A DNA stretch of 64,000 bases. It comes from an uncultured Verrucomicrobiota bacterium. GTDB taxonomy: Bacteria; Verrucomicrobiota; Kiritimatiellia; CAJWTS01. This document shows, piece by piece, positions 1-10,329 of the stretch. The stretch covers positions 22,768 through 86,767 of the forward strand of contig CAJWTS010000005.1 of NCBI GenBank assembly GCA_913047795.1. Reading direction: 5' to 3'. The notes under the pieces are model-generated. The model did no database searches, was not told where the DNA came from, and saw nothing but the letters and a program-made list of their open reading frames with translations. The position numbers were made by a program, and so were the translations under genes. Within the stretch, counting starts at the first letter, position 1. Every line of letters begins with the position of its first letter.

Positions 1-3000
1 CCAATCGGCACGTCGCCCGTCCATCCGCTGAAGATCATGTTGCTGCCGGGTGCCGCGCTGATCACAACGCCCGTCGTCCCGGCGTTGTACCATCCGCCCG
101 TCGTATCAACGCCGCCGCCGCCGCCCGCCGTGGCGGACAGCAGGTATTGCGTCGACCAATTCCACGTAACCGATGAATCGGCGGTCAGCGCGAACCAGCC
201 CGTATTCGTCGCAACCGTGCCCGTTACCAGCACGTCATCAATGCCCGGGTAGACATTGATACCGGTTGCCTGTTTTTTATTCAGGCGCAGGTCGACCGCC
301 GTATTGGTCGCGAGATCCACCACGTATTCCACCCACGTGGATACGGATGTGATCGATATCGCCGCATGAGACGCCCAATTGGTCCCGTCATACGAGACCT
401 CGACATCGAGTTGATTCGCCATCGCTCCGCGGGCCTGTCCATAGAACGAGACCCGGCACATGCCGGTCGGAAGGCGGGGCGCCTGGACGTACGAATTGGT
501 CCCGATGCCGGCACTATTGGCGAACCACAACGCATTTGAACCCGAATGCGCGCCGAAAAATTCCCAGTTGCGTACATCATTCACGGTCCACCCATTGAAG
601 TTCGTCGACAACATCGCAAACCCCGGCGGGCCGGACATTGGAAACGGCTCCTCGAATGATTCCATCGCAAGCACGGAAAACTTCTGGCTGGCCGGCGCGG
701 CACCGGTGCCCGCCCATCCGACGCAAACGAACTGCGTTGCGCCGGCCACGACGACCGGGTTCGTTATCGTCGCACGCACAAGCCCCCCGGGAGCAAACTC
801 GTGAATGCCCTCGCCGGGATCCGCCATGCCGTAGACGGAGCCAATCGTCAACTCGTTCGATGGTGCCAGGGATAAGACGCAGAATTCCTGTGAGCGCCCG
901 TAACGCCCCTTAGCATCGCGCGCCTCGATCGCGACATTCGTTACGGGCTGCAGCAGCATCACGGCCCCGGTCCAGACACCGTCCACAAAGGAACCGGATA
1001 CGTTGGGCAGGATTGGAACTGCACGCGGCTTGTGTTCCTCTATGACAATATCATCCACATACCAACCCTCGTGTCCATTGCGCGTATGATCGACACTATC
1101 GAATCTGAATCGGATGCGAATCTGCGACCCCGTGCACGCGCTGAGATCCACCATGGCCGTCACCCAGGCGCCGCCTGTCGGGTCGGGAAGCGTCACGGCG
1201 CCGGCATGGTTTCCAGCCAGCGTCGAATATGGCCCGCCGTTTTTCGACACATCAACCGTCACGTGGTCAAATCCCGGGTCCGCCTCCGTCTCGAGCAGAT
1301 AGTTGAATGTAAGCCACAGGTTCGAGACACTGCCGGTCAGGTCGATCAACGGCGATACCAGCGTACCCTCCGACGCCCCGGCATCGTAGTCCCCGCCCCC
1401 GCCGACACTCTCACCCTGCCCGTAGTACATGCTGGATGTCGCGCTATGTCCCGGATCCGCCGCACGGCCCGTCGTGCGATGCCAGAGACCGCTGCCGGAG
1501 CCGAAGCTGTTGTCGATCGTGAATCCGTCATTTCCGTCCTCAAAGTCCGCCGTATACAGAATGTCTGCCTCCGTCCAGGCCGTGAGGGTAACGGCGTCCG
1601 CAAAATCCGCCTCGATCTCGACACTCGAAGTCTGTGCCGTGATGGATACCGTGAACAGCCGCGCGACGTGCTGCGTTTTGCTGACGGTACCCCAGGCAAA
1701 ATGGGTCGCACGATCGACGGATCGCCCGGAGAAACAAACGTCATCGATGTTCCAGCCCGGATACGTCACCGAACCGTCGGTGGGGCCCATGCCCCAGCGC
1801 ACGTATACGGTTGATTGACCGTCGGCCACGGCCGAGAGATCAAAGGACTGCGCGAGCCATGCCCCGTCGCAGAACGACCCTCCGATGTGGGTCCAGAGCT
1901 CCACCCAATCGACACCGTTTGAGCTGACTTCTATGTTGGCCTTGTCGTAAGTCGAATTCTCCGCGCCAAGCCATCTCCGGAATTTCAACGCAACGTCCGT
2001 GTAGCCCACGCAGTCGATCGCATGCGTCGTCAGGTGGGCACGCGGCAGGTTGTTCGCATAATCCCCGGCCAGGTTGTACCCGTAAATATTGGTGCCGGTA
2101 TGCCCAGTGTTCGGATCGTTACAATGACTGGCCGTCGCCAGGGGGTCCCCGTAAGCCCATTGCCCCTCCGTCGTCCAGCCGGGATCGGTATCAAAGTCGT
2201 AACAGGCGAAGTCTTCCTCCGGATACGGTAGCGCTGCCAGGGCGATGGTCCGTCGATGAACGGCCCCGGAGACAGTATTGGAGAAGACCGCAACGGTGTC
2301 ATAGGAGCCGACCGGCAGCGCGGCCGCCGCCGTGGTAATACTGACGGTAGCCACCTGCGTAACGCCCGAGGCCAGCAGCCCGCCCGCCGGCGCGACCTGC
2401 ACCCAGGCCGCGGTCACCACGGTCGTCCAACTCACCGACACGGGCCCCGTGTTGCTGACCGTGTAGACCTTGCCCGTCCCGCCGAACGCGGTGTCTTCAA
2501 CAAAACTCGCGCTCAGTCCGTCCGGCGGATAGACCTGCAGCTGGTCCGGCACGATCACCATCCGCACCGGGATCGTCACCTTCGACATCTGTACGTCATT
2601 GCCCCGTACCGTGATCTCGCCCTCGTACGTGCCCGGCGCTTCGTCCCCCGACACGAACGATACGCTCACCGTCTCGGCGTTGCCCGCGGCGATTCCCGTC
2701 GCGGACCGCGGATCGATCTCCAGCCACGGCGCATCCACCTCCGCCAGCGCATCGGCCAGGTTCATCCGGCCTCCCGACACACATAACCCCCCGAGCGTCG
2801 GGTCCACCGTGTCCATCAATGCCGCCTTCATCTCCGCCACCGTCAGCCCCTCGTTCTGCGACAGCAGCAGTGCACAGGCGCCCGCCACGTGCGGCGCCGC
2901 CATCGACGTTCCATTGAACGACACGTACCCGCCCCCGCGCTTGCAGCTCAGGATGCTCGTGCCCGGCGCCCCCAGGTCCACCGACTGCAGACCCCAGTTC

Positions 3001-6000
3001 GAAAAACTCGACCGCGCATCGTTGTGATCGCTCGACATCACGCTCACGACGTTCTCCGAGTCGTAGCTCGACGGGTAATGCGGCGTCGCGTCGTTGTCCC
3101 TCGCGCTGTTGCCCGCCGCCGCCACGAACACCACCCCGGTCGCACCGGCCGCGTCGATCACATCCTTGAGCGACTGGTCAAAGCCGCCACCGCCCCAGGA
3201 GTTGTTCATCACATGCGCCCCCATCAACGTCGCGTACTCGACGCACTCGATCGCGTCCGCCGTCGACCCGCTGCCACCCGCAGACAGGAACTTCAGCGCC
3301 ATGATCCGCACCTCCCAGCTCACGCCCACAACCCCGACCCCGTTGTTACCGACCGCTCCCACCGTCCCGGCCACGTGCGTGCCGTGGTCATGGTCGTCCA
3401 TCGGGTCGGCGTCTTCGTTCACGAAGTCGTAGCCATAGATGTCATCCACCTGCCCGTTGCCGTCGTCGTCGATCCCGTTGCCCGCGATCTCGCCCGTGTT
3501 GCTCCACATGTTCGCGCGCAGATCCTCGTGGTTGTAGTCCACCCCCGTGTCGATCACCGCCACCACCATCTGCTCACGACCCTGCTGCACGTCCCATGCC
3601 TCCGGCCCATCGATGTCCGCATCCGTCGTGCCCCCGGTCTGCCCCGTGTTGTGCAGGCCCCACAGTTCCGAGAAACGAGGATCGTTGGGTATCGTCGCCG
3701 TCGCCTCGACCAGGTAGTTCGGCTCGGCGTACTGCACCCCCGGCATCGCGTTGTAGGCCGCCAGTGCCCGCTCCACACTCAACTCCGCCGGCAGCTTCAC
3801 CAGGCATAATCCGTGCACCAGCTTGCAGGCCCATACGATCTGGCCACCGCCCGCACGGTCCAGCTCCGGCGCCCAGTCCGCTTGCCCGCACTCGAACCGC
3901 ACCAACAGCTCGCCCGCCACGTACGGCACCCCTTGCGCGATCCGTGTAAAGTCCCGCTCCACCTCCTCGCCGCCAGCGGCCGGACGCGACACGGCCCGGC
4001 TCGTCTCGCGCGTCGATATCACAAAGTCCAGCGTCCCGTCCGCCGCTACACCGTTACTGATCACCAGTTCCCGCTCCGCCACCATGCCCGGCAGGTTCGT
4101 CACCACCAGCAGGTTCGTCGGGTTCACCACCAGCTCCGAACTCGTAAATATCGTCAGTGCCACGCCACGCGTCGTGCCCAGCCCCGTCGTCACGTTGCTG
4201 AAGCTCACCTGGTCCAGGTACACCCCTTCTCCCAGTGCGTTCGCCGCCGTGTTCACGCTCACCGTCACCGCTCCCACCGATCCCGCGCTCAGCACACCGC
4301 CCGTCGGCCCCACCGTTGTCCACGTCTGCGTGCTCCCGCCCGACCACTCAACCGCGACCGGTCCCGCGTTGCTCAGCGTGTATACCCCCGTGCCCGGACT
4401 GAATGGCCCACCCGGGTGCCCGCTCCACGCCTGCCCTGCCGGAGGATCCACGCGCAGGTAGTCTTCCACCCCCTGCCCGCTGAGCACCACGCTCACCTGC
4501 GGCTCATCCGCGTCGTTGCTGCCGATCACCACCGTCGCTTCGTTCGACTCCGTCCCCGCCGGCTGGTACCGCACCCCGATCGTCTCCGTCTGCCCGGGGC
4601 TTAACACCAGCGGCAAGGCCGGTACGTTCAACAGTTCGAACGCCCCGCTCCGTATCGTTGCCAGCGCCGTCGGCCCCTGCTGCGACTCCCCGCTGTACGC
4701 CGCCGGTTCCCAGCCCTGCACCAGGCCGTCGTCAAAATTCTCGCCGAAGACATCGAAACCCAAGGCCGTGATGATCAGATCGTGCGATGCGTTGCTGTTG
4801 ACGACCTGAATCACGCCGGTGCTTGTCAGCGATTGAATGACCTCGCCGAACGGCATCGCGAAATCATTGGACGGTGAGATCGAATCGATAACCTGGATCG
4901 CACCCGGGATCGGAAGAATCTCAAGCGAGACCACGCGTTCACGCACAAAGCCGGATACCTCGTTCGAAAACGTAACGGCGGAATGATAGAGACCGGTGGG
5001 AAATGCGTAGACCGCAGGACCCAGCGACACGGTTACGCTGGTGCTGCTACCAGCCGTAAGCGTACCTCCGGTCGCAGTCAGACCGGCCCATGGTTGCGTG
5101 CTCTGCGCGTACCAGGGAAGATTGCTTGCCCCGGTATTGCGCACCGTGTACGTCAGGTTCGATGGCGCGAAGGGGCCGCCCGTGAATCCGGTCGTTACGA
5201 GCCCGCCGAGTGGCGTCACGACCAGGTCGTCAACGCGACGTCCCGTCAGGCACACATCATCGATGTTCCAGCCGGGATAGGTAACCGCGCCATCCGTCGC
5301 ACCCATCGTCCAGCGAACATGCAGGTTCGGTTGGCCGTCCGCAACGGATGCAATATCGTAGTCAACGGCGATCCAGCCACCGTCACAGAAACTGACGCCG
5401 TCGTGAAACCATACGATCGTCCAGTTCGTTCCATCGGGACTAACCTCGACCGACGCGTTGTCAAAAGCGGAGTCATCAATGCCCAACCAACGACGGAAAG
5501 AAAGACGAACATCTTTATATGCCGCGCAGTCGATCGGCGGCGTGGTCAGGTGGTGCTGTGGAATGTTGTTCGAATAATCCCCGGCCAGGTTGTACCCGTA
5601 TACATTTGTACCCGTGTATCCCGTCGTTGGATCACCGCAATCGCTTCCGCTGCCCAACGGCTGCCCGTAAGCCCATTGCCCCTCCGTCGTCCAGCCGGGA
5701 TCGATTTCGAGATCGAAACACTGGATGTTATCGGGCGGCGGCGGTAGAACCGTCACGCTTATCGGGCGTGGATAAACGGCCCCGGAAACAGTATTGGAGA
5801 AGACCGCAACGGTGTCATAGGAGCCGACCGGCAGCGCGGCCGCCGCCGTGGTAATACTGACGGTAGCCACCTGCGTAACGCCCGAGGCCAGCAGCCCGCC
5901 CGCCGGCGCGACCTGCACCCAGGCCGCGGTCACCACGGTCGTCCAACTCACCGACACGGGCCCCGTGTTGCTGACCGTGTAGACCTTGCCCGTCCCGCCG

Positions 6001-9000
6001 AACGCGGTGTCTTCAACAAAACTCGCGCTCAGTCCGTCCGGCGGATAGACCTGCAGCTGGTCCGGCACGATCACCATCCGCACCGGGATCGTCACCTTCG
6101 ACATCTGTACGTCATTGCCCCGTACCGTGATCTCGCCCTCGTACGTGCCCGGCGCTTCGTCCCCCGACACGAACGATACGCTCACCGTCTCGGCGTTGCC
6201 CGCGGCGATTCCCGTCGCGGACCGCGGATCGATCTCCAGCCACGGCGCATCCACCTCCGCCAGCGCATCGGCCAGGTTCATCCGGCCTCCCGACACACAT
6301 AACCCCCCGAGCGTCGGGTCCACCGTGTCCATCAATGCCGCCTTCATCTCCGCCACCGTCAGCCCCTCGTTCTGCGACAGCAGCAGTGCACAGGCGCCCG
6401 CCACGTGCGGCGCCGCCATCGACGTTCCATTGAACGACACGTACCCGCCCCCGCGCTTGCAGCTCAGGATGCTCGTGCCCGGCGCCCCCAGGTCCACCGA
6501 CTGCAGACCCCAGTTCGAAAAACTCGACCGCGCATCGTTGTGATCGCTCGACATCACGCTCACGACGTTCTCCGAGTCGTAGCTCGACGGGTAATGCGGC
6601 GTCGCGTCGTTGTCCCTCGCGCTGTTGCCCGCCGCCGCCACGAACACCACCCCGGTCGCACCGGCCGCGTCGATCACATCCTTGAGCGACTGGTCAAAGC
6701 CGCCACCGCCCCAGGAGTTGTTCATCACATGCGCCCCCATCAACGTCGCGTACTCGACGCACTCGATCGCGTCCGCCGTCGACCCGCTGCCACCCGCAGA
6801 CAGGAACTTCAGCGCCATGATCCGCACCTCCCAGCTCACGCCCACAACCCCGACCCCGTTGTTACCGACCGCTCCCACCGTCCCGGCCACGTGCGTGCCG
6901 TGGTCATGGTCGTCCATCGGGTCGGCGTCTTCGTTCACGAAGTCGTAGCCATAGATGTCATCCACCTGCCCGTTGCCGTCGTCGTCGATCCCGTTGCCCG
7001 CGATCTCGCCCGTGTTGCTCCACATGTTCGCGCGCAGATCCTCGTGGTTGTAGTCCACCCCCGTGTCGATCACCGCCACCACCATCTGCTCACGACCCTG
7101 CTGCACGTCCCATGCCTCCGGCCCATCGATGTCCGCATCCGTCGTGCCCCCGGTCTGCCCCGTGTTGTGCAGGCCCCACAGTTCCGAGAAACGAGGATCG
7201 TTGGGTATCGTCGCCGTCGCCTCGACCAGGTAGTTCGGCTCGGCGTACTGCACCCCCGGCATCGCGTTGTAGGCCGCCAGTGCCCGCTCCACACTCAACT
7301 CCGCCGGCAGCTTCACCAGGCATAATCCGTGCACCAGCTTGCAGGCCCATACGATCTGGCCACCGCCCGCACGGTCCAGCTCCGGCGCCCAGTCCGCTTG
7401 CCCGCACTCGAACCGCACCAACAGCTCGCCCGCCACGTACGGCACCCCTTGCGCGATCCGTGTAAAGTCCCGCTCCACCTCCTCGCCGCCAGCGGCCGGA
7501 CGCGACACGGCCCGGCTCGTCTCGCGCGTCGATATCACAAAGTCCAGCGTCCCGTCCGCCGCTACACCGTTACTGATCACCAGTTCCCGCTCCGCCACCA
7601 TGCCCGGCAGGTTCGTCACCACCAGCAGGTTCGTCGGGTTCACCACCAGCTCCGAACTCGTAAATATCGTCAGTGCCACGCCACGCGTCGTGCCCAGCCC
7701 CGTCGTCACGTTGCTGAAGCTCACCTGGTCCAGGTACACCCCTTCTCCCAGTGCGTTCGCCGCCGTGTTCACGCTCACCGTCACCGCTCCCACCGATCCC
7801 GCGCTCAGCACACCGCCCGTCGGCCCCACCGTTGTCCACGTCTGCGTGCTCCCGCCCGACCACTCAACCGCGACCGGTCCCGCGTTGCTCAGCGTGTATA
7901 CCCCCGTGCCCGGACTGAATGGCCCACCCGGGTGCCCGCTCCACGCCTGCCCTGCCGGAGGATCCACGCGCAGGTAGTCTTCCACCCCCTGCCCGCTGAG
8001 CACCACGCTCACCTGCGGCTCATCCGCGTCGTTGCTGCCGATCACCACCGTCGCTTCGTTCGACTCCGTCCCCGCCGGCTGGTACCGCACCCCGATCGCC
8101 TGCGTCTGCCCGGGGCTTAACACCAGCGGCAAGGCCGGTACGTTCAACAGTTCGAACGGTCCGCTCCTTATCGTTGCCTGCGCCGACGGCCCCTGCTGCG
8201 ACTCCCCGCTGTACGCCGCCGGTTCCCAGCCCGCCGGGGCCATCACCACGTCGCCGCCCGCGTAGCTATGCCCGTTGTACCACTCCTGCTCCGCCCCCAC
8301 GCTCTCTCCGCTCAGCTCCGCTTCCCCCACCAGCACGTCATCAAAAAAATGCGTCGAGATGAACCCCGGATCCGTAAACCCCAACAGCCCGATCTGCCCG
8401 CTCGCGAGATCCGTTGACACCAGGGTCTGCACCAGGTTTCCGTTGATGTAGAACTCGAATTGCGACCCCTCGGCAACGACCCTGAGGTCGTTCCACTGCC
8501 CCGGTGGATTGAGATGGGGGGAAGAGGTCCAGCCGGCGAGCAAGGTCACCGATCCGTCGATCAACTTAAAGACAAGGAACGACGTGTTATCGAATCCGAA
8601 GGCGTAGCACGATCCGCTACCGGGCTCGGCCTCGGCGCCCGGTGTTGCGCGGAAGATCATGTACGTGGCGTATCCATTGGACTCTTCACGTTTCAGTCGG
8701 GCTTCATAGGTGAAGTCGGAAAAGGTCTCGAGGCCATAGGCCGATACCATGCTCCGCGTGCTCGGAGGGGCCGCGATCGCGGCACGATATTCTCCGCCGA
8801 CAACCGACCAATCCGCATCGACATCCTCTACCCAGCCCGTCGCCTGCCCGCTATTGAAGGTCTCACTGAACGCGTCGAATTCGATTTCGCTAATGATCAG
8901 ATCATTCGAAAGGCTACTGTTCACGATCGTAACCGTGCCGGTCGACTCCAGGCCGATAATGGTGTCACCAAACGGCACCACGGCGTCATTGCTGGGAGCA

Positions 9001-9938
9001 ATCGAGTCAATCACTCCGATCTCGCCAGGCGACAACAGCACATCCAGCACGGCGTCTATGTTCTGAATGGTGCCCTCCCCGACATTCACGAAACTCACCA
9101 CAGCCGCGTATTGCCCGGTCGAAAGCGCGTCGGTCGGCGTCGTGAGCGAGAAAACAACGCTCGTTTCGGCGCCAGCCGGTAGATTGCCGAACCCGGGCGA
9201 GAGGCCCAGCCAGGGCGCAGCCGGGGCAGCCAACCAGGACAGGTTATTACTCCCCAGGTTGCGCACTGTGTAGGTGGCATTGGATGGATTGAACGGCCCG
9301 CCCCGGAAACCACTCGAGGCGAAAGCTGTCGCCGGTGCAATTCGCAGGTTGTCGATGGGCACACCTCGCAAGCACAGGTCGTCAATGTTCCACCCAGGGT
9401 AGGTGACCGACGCATCCGTGTTCCCCATGCGCCAACGAATCTGTAGCGTAGCCTGGTTATCGGCGAGGGCCGCGATGTTATAGCTTACAGGCTGCCATGC
9501 TCCGTCGCAGAAGGCACCGCCGGCATGGGCCCAGATCTCGGTCCAGATCGTGCCATCGGCACTGACCTCGACCGCGGCCTCGTCAAAGGCGTCGTTCTCC
9601 ATGCCCAGCCATCTCCAAAACGAGAGTGTGACGTTGGTGAACCCGGAGCAGTCGATTGCATCCGTGGTGAGATAGGTCGGACCCAGATTGTTGGCGTAAT
9701 CACCCGCCAGATTGTAGCCATACACGTTGGTGCCCGTGTACCCGGAAGCCGGGTCGCCGCAGGCGCTGCCCGCGCCTGTCGGTGAACCGAAAGCCCACTG
9801 CCCCTCCGTCGCCCAGCCGGGGTCCACCTCGAAGTCGTGGCAGACGATCGGCTGATCGGCACAGGCCGACAACGATACCAGTAGCAAGGCCCACAAGACC
9901 CCCCATAGAGATGTTCCGGATATTTGACGCCCCGACAT
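1..9938 (-). CDS. Giant secreted modular protein with two S8 subtilase domains (3' end beyond window)
   Basis: The frame opens at ATG 9938 and has no stop up to the left edge: 3,312 codons are visible and the C-terminus is missing. Residues 1-30 look like a signal peptide, with a lipobox-like LSAC ending at Cys26. Order read from translation: MAM/jelly-roll-like module (about 33-190), BACON-like module, a concanavalin-like module (about 350-530), ASH-like and BACON-like modules, fervidolysin-type prodomain (about 820-900), first S8 domain (Asp958 in VIDTG, His1016 in HGTHVAG, Ser1173 in GTSMAAP), second MAM-like module (about 1400-1560), second S8 domain (Asp2130, His2188, Ser2345), third MAM-like module (about 2577-2740), further beta modules and a bacterial-repeat motif, WTGDV, at the edge. 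Both triads are intact, so both domains may be active. Likely a surface or secreted endopeptidase; the substrate is unknown. The frame at position 3 agrees with the start, which argues against frameshifts. Confidence 0.88.
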   Translation of the reverse strand, partial: MSGRQISGTSLWGVLWALLLVSLSACADQPIVCHDFEVDPGWATEGQWAFGSPTGAGSACGDPASGYTGTNVYGYNLAGDYANNLGPTYLTTDAIDCSGFTNVTLSFWRWLGMENDAFDEAAVEVSADGTIWTEIWAHAGGAFCDGAWQPVSYNIAALADNQATLQIRWRMGNTDASVTYPGWNIDDLCLRGVPIDNLRIAPATAFASSGFRGGPFNPSNATYTVRNLGSNNLSWLAAPAAPWLGLSPGFGNLPAGAETSVVFSLTTPTDALSTGQYAAVVSFVNVGEGTIQNIDAVLDVLLSPGEIGVIDSIAPSNDAVVPFGDTIIGLESTGTVTIVNSSLSNDLIISEIEFDAFSETFNSGQATGWVEDVDADWSVVGGEYRAAIAAPPSTRSMVSAYGLETFSDFTYEARLKREESNGYATYMIFRATPGAEAEPGSGSCYAFGFDNTSFLVFKLIDGSVTLLAGWTSSPHLNPPGQWNDLRVVAEGSQFEFYINGNLVQTLVSTDLASGQIGLLGFTDPGFISTHFFDDVLVGEAELSGESVGAEQEWYNGHSYAGGDVVMAPAGWEPAAYSGESQQGPSAQATIRSGPFELLNVPALPLVLSPGQTQAIGVRYQPAGTESNEATVVIGSNDADEPQVSVVLSGQGVEDYLRVDPPAGQAWSGHPGGPFSPGTGVYTLSNAGPVAVEWSGGSTQTWTTVGPTGGVLSAGSVGAVTVSVNTAANALGEGVYLDQVSFSNVTTGLGTTRGVALTIFTSSELVVNPTNLLVVTNLPGMVAERELVISNGVAADGTLDFVISTRETSRAVSRPAAGGEEVERDFTRIAQGVPYVAGELLVRFECGQADWAPELDRAGGGQIVWACKLVHGLCLVKLPAELSVERALAAYNAMPGVQYAEPNYLVEATATIPNDPRFSELWGLHNTGQTGGTTDADIDGPEAWDVQQGREQMVVAVIDTGVDYNHEDLRANMWSNTGEIAGNGIDDDGNGQVDDIYGYDFVNEDADPMDDHDHGTHVAGTVGAVGNNGVGVVGVSWEVRIMALKFLSAGGSGSTADAIECVEYATLMGAHVMNNSWGGGGFDQSLKDVIDAAGATGVVFVAAAGNSARDNDATPHYPSSYDSENVVSVMSSDHNDARSSFSNWGLQSVDLGAPGTSILSCKRGGGYVSFNGTSMAAPHVAGACALLLSQNEGLTVAEMKAALMDTVDPTLGGLCVSGGRMNLADALAEVDAPWLEIDPRSATGIAAGNAETVSVSFVSGDEAPGTYEGEITVRGNDVQMSKVTIPVRMVIVPDQLQVYPPDGLSASFVEDTAFGGTGKVYTVSNTGPVSVSWTTVVTAAWVQVAPAGGLLASGVTQVATVSITTAAAALPVGSYDTVAVFSNTVSGAVYPRPISVTVLPPPPDNIQCFDLEIDPGWTTEGQWAYGQPLGSGSDCGDPTTGYTGTNVYGYNLAGDYSNNIPQHHLTTPPIDCAAYKDVRLSFRRWLGIDDSAFDNASVEVSPDGTNWTIVWFHDGVSFCDGGWIAVDYDIASVADGQPNLHVRWTMGATDGAVTYPGWNIDDVCLTGRRVDDLVVTPLGGLVTTGFTGGPFAPSNLTYTVRNTGASNLPWYAQSTQPWAGLTATGGTLTAGSSTSVTVSLGPAVYAFPTGLYHSAVTFSNEVSGFVRERVVSLEILPIPGAIQVIDSISPSNDFAMPFGEVIQSLTSTGVIQVVNSNASHDLIITALGFDVFGENFDDGLVQGWEPAAYSGESQQGPTALATIRSGAFELLNVPALPLVLSPGQTETIGVRYQPAGTESNEATVVIGSNDADEPQVSVVLSGQGVEDYLRVDPPAGQAWSGHPGGPFSPGTGVYTLSNAGPVAVEWSGGSTQTWTTVGPTGGVLSAGSVGAVTVSVNTAANALGEGVYLDQVSFSNVTTGLGTTRGVALTIFTSSELVVNPTNLLVVTNLPGMVAERELVISNGVAADGTLDFVISTRETSRAVSRPAAGGEEVERDFTRIAQGVPYVAGELLVRFECGQADWAPELDRAGGGQIVWACKLVHGLCLVKLPAELSVERALAAYNAMPGVQYAEPNYLVEATATIPNDPRFSELWGLHNTGQTGGTTDADIDGPEAWDVQQGREQMVVAVIDTGVDYNHEDLRANMWSNTGEIAGNGIDDDGNGQVDDIYGYDFVNEDADPMDDHDHGTHVAGTVGAVGNNGVGVVGVSWEVRIMALKFLSAGGSGSTADAIECVEYATLMGAHVMNNSWGGGGFDQSLKDVIDAAGATGVVFVAAAGNSARDNDATPHYPSSYDSENVVSVMSSDHNDARSSFSNWGLQSVDLGAPGTSILSCKRGGGYVSFNGTSMAAPHVAGACALLLSQNEGLTVAEMKAALMDTVDPTLGGLCVSGGRMNLADALAEVDAPWLEIDPRSATGIAAGNAETVSVSFVSGDEAPGTYEGEITVRGNDVQMSKVTIPVRMVIVPDQLQVYPPDGLSASFVEDTAFGGTGKVYTVSNTGPVSVSWTTVVTAAWVQVAPAGGLLASGVTQVATVSITTAAAALPVGSYDTVAVFSNTVSGAVHRRTIALAALPYPEEDFACYDFDTDPGWTTEGQWAYGDPLATASHCNDPNTGHTGTNIYGYNLAGDYANNLPRAHLTTHAIDCVGYTDVALKFRRWLGAENSTYDKANIEVSSNGVDWVELWTHIGGSFCDGAWLAQSFDLSAVADGQSTVYVRWGMGPTDGSVTYPGWNIDDVCFSGRSVDRATHFAWGTVSKTQHVARLFTVSITAQTSSVEIEADFADAVTLTAWTEADILYTADFEDGNDGFTIDNSFGSGSGLWHRTTGRAADPGHSATSSMYYGQGESVGGGGDYDAGASEGTLVSPLIDLTGSVSNLWLTFNYLLETEADPGFDHVTVDVSKNGGPYSTLAGNHAGAVTLPDPTGGAWVTAMVDLSACTGSQIRIRFRFDSVDHTRNGHEGWYVDDIVIEEHKPRAVPILPNVSGSFVDGVWTGAVMLLQPVTNVAIEARDAKGRYGRSQEFCVLSLAPSNELTIGSVYGMADPGEGIHEFAPGGLVRATITNPVVVAGATQFVCVGWAGTGAAPASQKFSVLAMESFEEPFPMSGPPGFAMLSTNFNGWTVNDVRNWEFFGAHSGSNALWFANSAGIGTNSYVQAPRLPTGMCRVSFYGQARGAMANQLDVEVSYDGTNWASHAAISITSVSTWVEYVVDLATNTAVDLRLNKKQATGINVYPGIDDVLVTGTVATNTGWFALTADSSVTWNWSTQYLLSATAGGGGGVDTTGGWYNAGTTGVVISAAPGSNMIFSGWTGDVPI
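2257..4716. repeat. Direct repeat copy 2 (distal S8 domain), 2.46 kb
   Basis: This segment matches 5773-8232 at an offset of exactly 3,516 bases (1,172 codons, so in frame). It appears identical from about 2272 to 4590, with a few substitutions in the last 130 bases (4591-4716) and one near 2271. It encodes residues about 1742-2561: ASH-like and BACON-like modules, prodomain, S8 catalytic domain and a trailing beta module. Flanking sequence differs at both ends. Confidence 0.93.
5773..8232. repeat. Direct repeat copy 1 (proximal S8 domain), 2.46 kb
   Basis: Partner of 2257-4716. Homology stops at the shared CAGCCC at 8227-8232 and near 5773, where the neighbouring modules are clearly diverged. 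It encodes residues about 570-1389 of the giant protein. The central 2.3 kb shows no difference that I could find, in contrast to the diverged MAM-like modules on either side. Confidence 0.93.
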
Positions 9939-9962
9939 AAATCAACCCCAAGCGAGCCCTAA

Positions 9963-9991
9963 ATTATACCAAAAATAGTCGTTTTTTACAA
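9963..9991 (-). promoter_or_regulatory. Sigma70-type promoter of the giant protease gene
   Basis: On the minus strand TTGTAA (9991-9986) and a perfect TATAAT (9968-9963) are separated by exactly 17 bases. The expected transcription start near 9956 leaves a leader of only about 18 nt before ATG 9938. This is among the best promoter matches in the window and supports the chosen start. Inferred from consensus only. Confidence 0.7.
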
Positions 9992-10029
9992 TAGAGGCCC
10001 CTAATCAGGCCCTCCAAACCTACCGCGGG

Positions 10030-10251
10030 ATGCATGCCGTCTTGGACGGCGTGTCGGCTCAAGAATCCGCGCGCGCGCTGGCGGGCTTGCCACGACCGGT
10101 ACGAACTGCTGTAATATCGAGCATGCTCGGTCTTTCAATGGTTGCTGAGAGTGTCGTGATGCTGATTCTAGCGCTCGCCGCCGCCGGAGCATTTGCGACG
10201 ATCCTAATCGTCTTCCTGCGTAAGCTCAGCAATCTCGAAAAGTACAAATAG
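10030..10251 (+). CDS. Possible small single-pass membrane protein
   Basis: This is the only candidate gene in the gap 9939-10329, which otherwise holds the promoter of the leftward protease gene. The 73-aa frame, or a 43-aa version from ATG 10123, has one strongly hydrophobic stretch (residues about 44-63) followed by a basic tail ending NLEKYK. This fits a small inner-membrane protein with one helix. No clear Shine-Dalgarno precedes either ATG, and no family is recognised. It could be chance reading of a non-coding spacer. Confidence 0.3.
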   Translation: MHAVLDGVSAQESARALAGLPRPVRTAVISSMLGLSMVAESVVMLILALAAAGAFATILIVFLRKLSNLEKYK

Positions 10252-10329
10252 GCGGCAAGCTTCTCACGCGCCCGCTCCTCTTCTGACCGCGACGCCCACG
10301 CGCTCGAGCCACCGCCCCCCCCATTCGTC

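Noticed and set aside
2889..3809. Plus-strand open frames of up to 306 codons opposite the giant protease, repeated at 6405-7325
   Set aside because: Arg/His/Val-rich nonsense typical of the antisense of GC-rich genes; identical at both places only because the underlying DNA is repeated.
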